From contig PMIG01000080.1 of assembly GCA_003157055.1 (NCBI GenBank), forward strand, positions 1-11,233: DNA of 11,233 nucleotides, in the 5' to 3' direction. The notes beneath the pieces were generated by a model. It worked only from the letters and a program-made list of their open reading frames with translations. It was not told the origin of the DNA and made no database searches. The position numbers were made by a program, and so were the translations under genes. The DNA comes from Bacteroidales bacterium. Its GTDB lineage: Bacteria; Bacteroidota; Bacteroidia; Bacteroidales; VadinHA17. This document shows positions 1-6,879 of this stretch, in pieces (position 1 is the first letter of the stretch; every line of letters starts with the position of its first letter).

Positions 1-1187
1 GCTTCCTTTCCAGCTTTGGCAGTAATCTTCATTGATCCAGGAGCACCCCAGATTCCTCCGCCGCCACCATTATCAAGAACTCTCACAGCGATTGTGCTGG
101 CACCCTCTTTTACGGCAGCACCAGGTATAATATAATTCCTGTCCGTCTGGTAAAAACCGCTTGTTTCAGTTGCACCGACGAGCAGTCCATTGAACCAGGT
201 ACAATCCATATCATCGATAGGGCCAAGCGATAGTATCAGATCCTTCCCTGCCAGTGAGGCAGGGATATTTACGACTTTCCGGAACCATACGACACCATCA
301 AGATCACCTATCACTTTTTCAAACAGTTGCGGAAGCGCCATAGAAGGCCATGCAGAGTCATTAAAATCCGCCGATGCTGCTGCCTCATCGCCTAAGCCCA
401 GATTCTTCCACTGATCATCTCCTGCAGGTTTTACTTCAACTTTTTGATGTCTCTCCAAGAATGCCTGGTACTGAACCTGGAGGGGCAGTGATTCCTTCAT
501 GGCGGCAAGATCTTTTATAAATTCTCCCGCATTTGTCAAAACATCGGCCGCCGTCCATGATTCTGATGGCGTTCCTCCCCAGGCTGTTTCAATCAGGCCT
601 ACCGGAACATTAAGCTTATCATAAAGCTTCTTCCCGAAGAAAAAGCCTGTGGCACTGAACGGTCTTACAGTTTCAGGGTTGCAGACTTCCCATTTACCAA
701 TACAGTCGTCGAGCGGATCGGTTGATACCTTCCTTGTTACAGTAAAAAGCCTTATGTTGGGTAATGCAGCATTCGCAATTACATTTGCCGAATGCATTAT
801 AGTATCGTGGGGAGGCCATCCCTGAATTGGCATCTCCATATTCGACTGTCCGGAACATACCCAAACTTCACCTGCAAGGATATTACCAATTGTAATTGTC
901 GTATCAGCTGCACTGATAACAATTGTATAAGGCCCTCCGGCTCCAGGTGCAGGAATATTAACCGACCACTTCCCATCTTTGCCTGTTTTTACTGCTACCT
1001 CTGTGCCCCAGGACGGGGCGATAGTAATCTTCTGTCCGGGGTTAGCTTTTCCCCAGATCAGAGCATCAGTTTTTTGCTGCAAAAGCATATTATCGCTTAA
1101 AATTGATGGAAGCCTCAGCTTGGAAGGCCCGTTATGGCATGCAGAAAACAGCATGACAAACAACAGAAGAATAGTCGCTTTTTTCAT
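1..1187 (-). CDS. Sialate O-acetylesterase-family (SASA) carbohydrate esterase lipoprotein, C-terminus outside window
   Basis: An SGNH-type esterase that would remove acetyl groups from sugars outside the cytoplasm. The reading frame stays open from the ATG at 1187 to the left edge (395 codons), so the C-terminal part, including the expected catalytic Asp/His segment, is missing. Residues 1-17 are a lipoprotein signal with lipobox LFSAC (Cys17). The family block EVWVCSGQSNMEMP spans about 107-120, with Ser115 of GQSN as the expected nucleophile. The blocks NIRLFTV (about 144-150) and GLIETAWGGTPSESWT (197-212) are also typical. Residues about 275-390 look like the jelly-roll insertion common in large Bacteroidota members (VVWFRKVVNIP, then TWFNG). 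The gene lies 144 nt behind GH31. The family name reflects the founding sialate esterase; next to a putative alpha-xylosidase, a hemicellulose acetyl-esterase role is equally plausible. The family is clear, the substrate is not. Confidence 0.9.
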   Translation of the reverse strand, partial: MKKATILLLFVMLFSACHNGPSKLRLPSILSDNMLLQQKTDALIWGKANPGQKITIAPSWGTEVAVKTGKDGKWSVNIPAPGAGGPYTIVISAADTTITIGNILAGEVWVCSGQSNMEMPIQGWPPHDTIMHSANVIANAALPNIRLFTVTRKVSTDPLDDCIGKWEVCNPETVRPFSATGFFFGKKLYDKLNVPVGLIETAWGGTPSESWTAADVLTNAGEFIKDLAAMKESLPLQVQYQAFLERHQKVEVKPAGDDQWKNLGLGDEAAASADFNDSAWPSMALPQLFEKVIGDLDGVVWFRKVVNIPASLAGKDLILSLGPIDDMDCTWFNGLLVGATETSGFYQTDRNYIIPGAAVKEGASTIAVRVLDNGGGGGIWGAPGSMKITAKAGKE

Positions 1188-1236
1188 TGATTTAAATATT
1201 TTATTGTTTGATGAGTACCTGTTTTTAATAATAATC

Positions 1237-1244
1237 CAAATTTA
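1237..1244 (-). promoter_or_regulatory. Candidate Bacteroidota -7 promoter box for the esterase gene
   Basis: On the minus strand this reads TAAATTTG, a full match to the Bacteroidota sigma-ABfr -7 consensus TAnnTTTG. It lies about 50 nt before the ATG at 1187, in an A/T-rich gap. No TTTG -33 element stands at the usual spacing of about 19-21 nt; that position is occupied by the G-rich end of the neighbouring palindromic repeat. The match is short and could be chance in A/T-rich DNA. Confidence 0.35.
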
Positions 1245-1260
1245 TATTTAATTATTTTAT

Positions 1261-1298
1261 TACCCCCTTCCAATCCTTCCCCCAAGGGGGAAGGTTAA
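1261..1298. repeat. G/C-rich palindromic intergenic repeat (short dispersed-element type)
   Basis: CCTTCCCCC at 1275-1283 and GGGGGAAGG at 1286-1294 are perfect 9-nt inverted arms separated by AA. In practice this gives an 8-bp stem with a 4-nt loop. A further block, CCCCCTTCC (1263-1271), gives on the minus strand a second G-run (GGAAGGGGG) that could pair alternatively with the C-run. The core sits in A/T-rich flanks and is far more G/C-rich than anything around it. From general knowledge, elements of this style recur between genes in many Bacteroidota genomes; only one copy is in this window. There is no U-tract directly after it on the minus strand, so it is not a classical terminator, but it could attenuate transcription or protect the GH31 mRNA 3' end. 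Confidence 0.6.
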
Positions 1299-1317
1299 GA
1301 AAAGAGTCATTTCTTAA
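1295..1317. repeat. A/T-rich inverted repeat downstream of the GH31 gene
   Basis: TTAAGAAA at 1295-1302 and TTTCTTAA at 1310-1317 are perfect 8-nt inverted arms around a 7-nt loop. It starts 15 nt past the GH31 stop codon and abuts the G/C-rich palindrome, so the GH31 transcript would form two hairpins back to back. The stem is A/T-rich and therefore weak. A role in 3'-end formation is only a guess. Confidence 0.4.
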
Positions 1318-1331
1318 ATATAAAGACCATT

Positions 1332-4178
1332 TTACTTTTTTTGAACTATCACCGGGCTGCCGTCATATTTTACATTTTCAGCCTGAGATGCTTCAGGATT
1401 AAACGGAACCGGATGTTCTTCAGTTACCCATACAATCCTGAATGTCCTGGATTTCAGCATACCACTGAATTCACCTTTTCGTTCACCAATTATGAGATTA
1501 CCAGCCATGTTATCATAACTGAACCTGATGGTGCTGCAAGCTCCTTTCTCATAATTGTAATTTATCCCTTCATCTTCATAAAGGGTAAATGCGCAATCTC
1601 TTCCTGTGTAAACATAAAGAGTAACCGGATCGGCGGGCTTTTCATCGGTGTATTGAATTGCAGGTCCAATGGGTATTATTGAACCCTCTTTCACAAATAA
1701 CGGAATATGTTCAAAGGGCGCAGCCATATCTATCCGCTGCCCTCCCTTTATATATTTTCCGGTATAAAAATCATACCATCCGCAAGCTGAAGGAAACGTA
1801 ACTTCGCGTGTGCGTGCCTTATATGTATAAACAGGAGCCACCAGAAGCGACGGTCCAAACATATACTGGTCTCCGGTATTTTCAACACTCTGGTCATTGC
1901 CGAAATCCATTACCATGGCTCGCATGATTGTATAGTCGTTGAAATATGTAAGTCCTGCCAGCGAATAAGTATATGGCATGAGGTAATATCTCAGCTTGTC
2001 ATAATATACCATACTTTTATATGCAGGGTTCCCTTCCGGAGAGATATTGAACACCTCGCGATATGGGTATTGTCCATGACTCCTGAAAAGAGGACAGAAA
2101 GATCCAAACTGGTACCAGCGTGTATTGAGCTCTCTCCATTCATTCATATCTTCCGATCCTTCCTTCGCCCTTGTATACCTGCCCTCAACATCAAAACCAC
2201 CAATGTCGAAAGTCCAGTAGGGTATTCCTGACATGGCATAATTCAGTCCGGCCATGATCTGGGACTTCATATCCTCCCATCTGGTTGCGATATCGCCGCT
2301 CCAGGTAGCTGTGGAATATCTCTGCAGGCCTGCAAACCCTGAACGGGTCAGAAGGAAGACACGCTTGTCCGGATCAACGGCACGCTGCCCGTTATAAATT
2401 GCCATTGCATTCATAAGGGCATAAGTATTGAAGTATTTTGTTGATGGTCCGAGGAATGTTGGTGTAATCAGCAGTTTCCTGTAGCTTATGCTTGAATTGG
2501 ATAATATATCCGGTTCGGAAGCATCCATCCACCAGGCATCAAATCCTTTTGTATAGAGGTGCTCCCTGATCTGGTTCCAGAAAAGGTCACGTGCCTGGGG
2601 GTTATAAGCATCATAGAATGATCCTATAAATCCTTTTCCAATCCAGTCCCTTACACTGTCTTTAATAGCCTGCCGGTACATCCATCCCTTGCTGTCGAAT
2701 TCCTTGAAATGGTCTGTGGTCATATAAAATTTAGGCCATACGGATATCATAATTTTAGCATGAAGGTCATGAACCTTGTTAACCATTCCGGCCGGATCAG
2801 GGAAGAACTTAGGATCAAATTCATGGGAACCCCACTTTTCAACCGGCCAGTAGGACCAGTCGAGTACTATATTGTCGAGCGGAATATTCCTTTTACGATA
2901 TTCTCTGACAACTCCGAGGAGCTCATCCTGCGAATGGTATCGTTCGCGGCTTTGCCAGAAGCCCAAAGCCCATTTCGGCATTATAGGTGCCTTCCCTGTA
3001 AGTGTCCTATAACCTCTTATTATATCATCAGGATCCTTCCCTGCTATAAAATAATAATCTATCTGGTCACCCATTTCCGACCAAAGAGATAGTTCATTCT
3101 GCTCAGCCGGAGGTACCGGACTTAATGCTTTCAGTCCGAGATAAGAAATATCACCATCAGGATGCCATTCAATCCTTATCGAATATTTTCGGCCCTTTTC
3201 AAGCTCCTTTTCAAATTTGTATGGAGTAGGATTCCAGGCTGTTCTCCAGCGTTCGGGAACAATAAGTTCATTGTCGATGTACAATTTCGTATAGCCGGCA
3301 TAATATAACCTGAAATGGTAAAGGCCGCTCTCATTAGGTTCTATTTTACCGGACCAGACTATCTCCGAGTTGTACATCCGGAAACCCTGTGGAAAATTCT
3401 TTACTGTTGTATTATTCTCATAATCAATGTTCGATTCTTTCCTCTCAGTGAAGATCTTATTTGTATCCGAGTCGTTGTAATAAGTTGCAGTCAGGGCTCC
3501 CTCCCCGCCATGTTTGTCGTATAGCTTAAAAAGATCCATCTGGGAATAATCGCGGGGATCGCCGAACTTTGTTAGTGAATAATTATCCCAGAGTATCCCG
3601 TAGTTCTGGTTTGAGATGAGGAAAGGTACCGATACCTTTGTATTATACTGGTAGAGGCTTTCATTCTTTCCCTTCCAGTTAAACTCGCCGGACTGGTGTT
3701 GTCCGAGTCCGTAAAATGCCTCATAATCAGGCGAGTTAAATACTTGCCGCATTGTGTATCCTGATGTTCCTTCAACTGAAATCGGCGAGAACGATTTCCC
3801 TCCTCCGGATGGTTCAGCGAGAAAAACCTTTCCGTCTGCATTCATGAAGGTAATCTGTCCCGTAGAGATCGATACCTGTGCTTTCAGAGCGGAAGTCGAA
3901 AGTACAAGAGTATCTCCGGAATCTGAAATATTATACTTAATCCCTTTCAAAGGAAATGCAACGACGCAGAGGCTTTTATCTGAAGAAGGCTTTGTTCCTG
4001 GAGAAGCGATGACGTGAATGATCCTGTCGTTTATCGGCTCTAGCATCAGGAACCTTGTTCCATTACGGGTTTTATCTTTCAGACGGACAATAACTCCGCT
4101 TTCTGTCCGAACCCATGACTTATGATTGCATGAGGTGAGCATGAAAACGGAAATGATTATCAGAAGAAAATGTTTCAT
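1332..4178 (-). CDS. GH31 glycoside hydrolase with PA14 insertion, probable secreted alpha-xylosidase lipoprotein
   Basis: A 948-residue retaining alpha-glycosidase, likely releasing alpha-1,6-xylose from xyloglucan oligosaccharides at the cell envelope. Residues 1-17 form a lipoprotein signal ending MLTSC (Cys17). An N-terminal beta-sandwich carries YGLGQHQSGEFNW (156-168). A PA14-like domain (about 225-360, GLYHFRLYYAGYTKLYIDNE) is inserted before the barrel, which starts near PKWALGFWQSRERYHS (401-416). The nucleophile block AWWMDASEPD places the nucleophile at Asp552, and TWSGD places the acid/base at Asp629. RSHGQ (699-703) and a C-terminal beta region (FGPSLLVAPVY, 774-784) complete the fold. 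Length, PA14 position and the WWMD-EPD signature match the Bacteroides ovatus xyloglucan-locus enzyme BoGH31A as I remember it. Other alpha-glycosidase specificities are not excluded. It lies 54 nt behind the chorismatase-like gene, and no Shine-Dalgarno is visible before the ATG. Family certain, specificity inferred. Confidence 0.93.
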   Translation of the reverse strand: MKHFLLIIISVFMLTSCNHKSWVRTESGVIVRLKDKTRNGTRFLMLEPINDRIIHVIASPGTKPSSDKSLCVVAFPLKGIKYNISDSGDTLVLSTSALKAQVSISTGQITFMNADGKVFLAEPSGGGKSFSPISVEGTSGYTMRQVFNSPDYEAFYGLGQHQSGEFNWKGKNESLYQYNTKVSVPFLISNQNYGILWDNYSLTKFGDPRDYSQMDLFKLYDKHGGEGALTATYYNDSDTNKIFTERKESNIDYENNTTVKNFPQGFRMYNSEIVWSGKIEPNESGLYHFRLYYAGYTKLYIDNELIVPERWRTAWNPTPYKFEKELEKGRKYSIRIEWHPDGDISYLGLKALSPVPPAEQNELSLWSEMGDQIDYYFIAGKDPDDIIRGYRTLTGKAPIMPKWALGFWQSRERYHSQDELLGVVREYRKRNIPLDNIVLDWSYWPVEKWGSHEFDPKFFPDPAGMVNKVHDLHAKIMISVWPKFYMTTDHFKEFDSKGWMYRQAIKDSVRDWIGKGFIGSFYDAYNPQARDLFWNQIREHLYTKGFDAWWMDASEPDILSNSSISYRKLLITPTFLGPSTKYFNTYALMNAMAIYNGQRAVDPDKRVFLLTRSGFAGLQRYSTATWSGDIATRWEDMKSQIMAGLNYAMSGIPYWTFDIGGFDVEGRYTRAKEGSEDMNEWRELNTRWYQFGSFCPLFRSHGQYPYREVFNISPEGNPAYKSMVYYDKLRYYLMPYTYSLAGLTYFNDYTIMRAMVMDFGNDQSVENTGDQYMFGPSLLVAPVYTYKARTREVTFPSACGWYDFYTGKYIKGGQRIDMAAPFEHIPLFVKEGSIIPIGPAIQYTDEKPADPVTLYVYTGRDCAFTLYEDEGINYNYEKGACSTIRFSYDNMAGNLIIGERKGEFSGMLKSRTFRIVWVTEEHPVPFNPEASQAENVKYDGSPVIVQKK

Positions 4179-4232
4179 AGGAACAAATATTTAAAATCTC
4201 AAAACACCCGGAATTATCAAAAGGAAGACTGG

Positions 4233-5387
4233 TTATTGTCCTGGCTCCGCTTCTGCTTCTATCTCCATCAGCAATTCATCGCGGCAGATATCAGCCTCTA
4301 TGTAAGTAGCCGGCAGGGAAGGAAAGTGTTCACTGCAAATCTTTCTTACGATCGCGAAATCTTCCTGTCTCTTGATATATACCCGAAAAAGAGAATATTT
4401 TCCATGATAGGGGAAAGTTCCGGGAATAAGCTGGTTCAGCCTCTCTGTATCTATCAGCTTTTTAATGTTTTCAAGAGTAACTATTGTCTGTTCTCCGACA
4501 TCCCCTTTTCCCATTGTCTTCTGTCCAATTATGGAAGCAGTACCTGAGATATGAAGAACCACATCGTTTCTGCCGGCCATAAGCAGTGCCCTCTCAAATT
4601 GCGGCGCGTGTTTCACAGGGTCACCTTCCTTTACCTTGCCAACAAGAACCTGCTGACCATAATTGTAGGCATTGACCTGGTTGGGATTATCAACAGCTTT
4701 GATCTGCAGCGATTTGCCGGGCTGAACTGCGCAGAAATCAAGAATGACCCCGCCATGCTTCATACCAACACCTGTTGCAGCCGGATAACCTGCTATTTTG
4801 CGGTATCTTGTATAGTAATCGTTCCTTACTTCATTGAAAGCCTGATAATTCTGTACGCCGTTCTTCACCGTAAGTATATTCCCGATATAATTCCACTGAC
4901 GCACCAGGTTATCAAGGGACATGTTTTCAGATGCCAGAAGGCCTGTCATTATTTCAAAAGCGCTTTCAGCAGCCCTCTTTGTATCATCCTGGAACATATA
5001 GCTGCTGGCTCCTGCACCCCAAATCTCTTTTCTGTCTCCGGATTCCAGGACAACATATTGAACGGATTTGTAATTCTTAGTTGTAAAAATATCAGCACTT
5101 CCGGTAACGAATGTCCCCTCAACAACTACTTTCCATGGTTTCTGAGGAGGATGAGCTGATATATTTATAGCCGGAGCTGCGGAACCAAATTCATTGAAAA
5201 GCAACTGAAGCATGCTCTTCCGTGTTTCAAGGGAACTCTCAAAATCCTGGAAATCTGTAAAAACATTAAGCTTTACAGGAATATAACCCGAAGATCTTGA
5301 TTTAACTACTTGTTGCAGGCATTGTTTCCATTCATCTTCGATTTTCCCCTCAACCGATGGAAGATAAACAAGATATCTCTTTGGCAT
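4233..5387 (-). CDS. Chorismatase (FkbO/Hyg5/XanB2-like) / RidA-superfamily protein
   Basis: A 384-residue protein with no signal peptide or membrane segment, so probably cytoplasmic. The pattern is that of the chorismatase family, which splits chorismate to pyruvate plus a dihydroxy-cyclohexadienoate or a hydroxybenzoate. Visible blocks are WNYIGNI (165-171), YQAFNEVRNDYYTRY (181-195), YPAATGVG (201-208), HISGTASIIG (279-288), GDVGEQTIVTLENI (295-308, the RidA/YjgF-like half) and ADICRDELLMEIE (365-377). Glu375 or Glu377 sits where chorismatases carry their catalytic glutamate; this is my placement from memory. It is somewhat longer than the roughly 330-345 residues usual for characterised members, mostly at the N-terminus. 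The ATG at 5387 is only 6 nt after the stop of the heme-propeller gene, which indicates co-transcription. A different RidA-type activity is possible. No recognisable neighbour would use its product. Confidence 0.8.
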   Translation of the reverse strand: MPKRYLVYLPSVEGKIEDEWKQCLQQVVKSRSSGYIPVKLNVFTDFQDFESSLETRKSMLQLLFNEFGSAAPAINISAHPPQKPWKVVVEGTFVTGSADIFTTKNYKSVQYVVLESGDRKEIWGAGASSYMFQDDTKRAAESAFEIMTGLLASENMSLDNLVRQWNYIGNILTVKNGVQNYQAFNEVRNDYYTRYRKIAGYPAATGVGMKHGGVILDFCAVQPGKSLQIKAVDNPNQVNAYNYGQQVLVGKVKEGDPVKHAPQFERALLMAGRNDVVLHISGTASIIGQKTMGKGDVGEQTIVTLENIKKLIDTERLNQLIPGTFPYHGKYSLFRVYIKRQEDFAIVRKICSEHFPSLPATYIEADICRDELLMEIEAEAEPGQ

Positions 5388-5393
5388 ACAGAT

Positions 5394-6860
5394 TCAGTCT
5401 TTTTTTTCAAAAGTAATATTTTTTGCATCTGCGCCAATCGACTTTAACATATTCCTTCCGTTAACCATGACTTTCCCGGTGACGAGTTCAGGTACATTGA
5501 ATGACCTCAGGCAATAATCGTAAAAATCAGGTTCTTTCTGCGGCAGAAGGAATGGTTTGGTTGCTTCACCGTTATCATCGAGCCATGCAAAATAAGGCCT
5601 TGTATAGAGACCATCTATACGCCGGCTGCTGAAAACGAACCAGTGCGAACCGGAAGACCATGAATGATAGCTCTCTGCGTTCCCGCTGTTTATATTTTCC
5701 ATCCTCTTAAATGAACCGTCTTTAAGATCGAGCAGGTAAAGATCAGCCTCATTATGCCAGATTGAGAAATTTCCGTAATCCGACATGGTGAACATGATGT
5801 ATTTCCCATCATGAGAAGGCCTGGGGAATGATATGCTTTTACCCGTTTTATAAGAGCTTATCAGAGTATCAATACTACTCCCGAATGATGCTGAAGAAGG
5901 GTCAAAATCAATTTTGCAAAGGCTATACATGATCTTGTTGAAATCATCAGGAAGAGTGCCCTTTCTTGCTGAACAGAAGAAAAGAGTCTTGCCATCAGGC
6001 GAAAATGAAGGGAATGTCTCAAAACTTTCTTCACCCGAAATCAATTTGCTGGTGAATAGCTTGTTTTTTTTGATATCATAGACAACAATATCAGATTTTG
6101 AATCCATTACCTCTATCCGCTTTTCCCTTGTGGTATGGAAAACCTGCGATATTGCATTGACTGAATATGCAATATAATTACCCGATGGATGCCAGTAAGG
6201 ATATACGCAATTTGATATTGTTTCATTTGTCTTGGTGTTCAGCTTTGTAACCGTACCATCTTTAACCAGCACAGTGCCGGCGATGTTCCCCCTCAGATGA
6301 AACATCATCTGGCCCGGATCATTATTATTAAATGTATGGCAGTTCATGCAGTTCCCCGGAAGAAGCCGGTTATCAATTATTGTTTCTTCATTAAAGTTCG
6401 TCAGGTTTCTCTGATAAATTCCCATCTCACTCCATGATTCGTAACCGGGAGCAATCAGACGATAGACCATATAAGGATCAATAGCTTCTTTTTTAATGTT
6501 TATTTTAAAAGGAAGGTACTTTATCCATTTTCCCTCTTCCTTTGAAAAAAGAGTGACATTCATGCTCTTGTCAGAATATTTGTTCAGCATCCTGTGCCAT
6601 TTGCCGACAGGTATTTCAATAGTATGCTTCCCGTAGAATATATTAATATCCTTTTCACACTCATAAACCGCAATCAATTTCCGTGGATTGCCGTTCAACC
6701 TGAAGTTGAGAGGAGCTATATTAACCGGAATTGTAACATCAGCTATATCAGGAAAAAGTACCGGGGAGACGCTTTTTTCTGTGAAGTGCCCTGGAATGTC
6801 GGAGCAGGATGCCAGAATTATTGCACCTGCAAATAATAGTATATTTTTTGTATTCATCAT
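5394..6860 (-). CDS. Single-heme (CxxCH) beta-propeller lipoprotein, copy B
   Basis: A 488-residue exported protein. The signal ends ILASC, so Cys19 is probably lipidated. Residues about 35-125 form a beta-rich domain containing NIAPLNF (47-53), and a linker holds IDPYMVYRLIAPGYE (127-141). The heme-c motif CMNCH is at 171-175. His188, in FHLR, is kept in the paralogue and is a candidate distal ligand. Residues about 215-440 are PD40/TolB-like propeller repeats: YWHPSGNYIAYS, FPSFSPDGKTLFFCSA, PSHDGKYIMFT, YHSWSSGSHWFVFSS. Cys296 and Cys315 recur in the paralogue at the same spacing. The C-terminal block QKEPDFYDYCLRSFN is also shared. The gene starts 19 nt after the DUF6057-like gene and ends 6 nt before the chorismatase-like gene. 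A second ATG (codon 2) is possible. The function is unknown; periplasmic electron transfer or redox sensing fits one heme but is inference. Confidence 0.88.
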   Translation of the reverse strand: MMNTKNILLFAGAIILASCSDIPGHFTEKSVSPVLFPDIADVTIPVNIAPLNFRLNGNPRKLIAVYECEKDINIFYGKHTIEIPVGKWHRMLNKYSDKSMNVTLFSKEEGKWIKYLPFKINIKKEAIDPYMVYRLIAPGYESWSEMGIYQRNLTNFNEETIIDNRLLPGNCMNCHTFNNNDPGQMMFHLRGNIAGTVLVKDGTVTKLNTKTNETISNCVYPYWHPSGNYIAYSVNAISQVFHTTREKRIEVMDSKSDIVVYDIKKNKLFTSKLISGEESFETFPSFSPDGKTLFFCSARKGTLPDDFNKIMYSLCKIDFDPSSASFGSSIDTLISSYKTGKSISFPRPSHDGKYIMFTMSDYGNFSIWHNEADLYLLDLKDGSFKRMENINSGNAESYHSWSSGSHWFVFSSRRIDGLYTRPYFAWLDDNGEATKPFLLPQKEPDFYDYCLRSFNVPELVTGKVMVNGRNMLKSIGADAKNITFEKKD

Positions 6861-6879
6861 GTGACAGGTCAGATTAATC

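Noticed and set aside
792..1251. Two overlapping plus-strand frames of about 90-100 codons
   Set aside because: They are opposite the esterase gene, which shows a clear signal peptide and the GQSNM block on the minus strand; these frames have no independent support.
4179..4232. Promoter or terminator in the 54-nt gap before GH31
   Set aside because: I found no TAnnTTTG box and no stable inverted repeat; GH31 is more simply explained as part of the upstream transcript or as driven from a site inside the preceding gene.
4551..5159. Open frame of 202 codons on the plus strand
   Set aside because: It lies wholly opposite the chorismatase-like gene, whose conserved motifs run through the same stretch; the plus-strand translation is rich in Cys, Ile and Phe and resembles no family I know.
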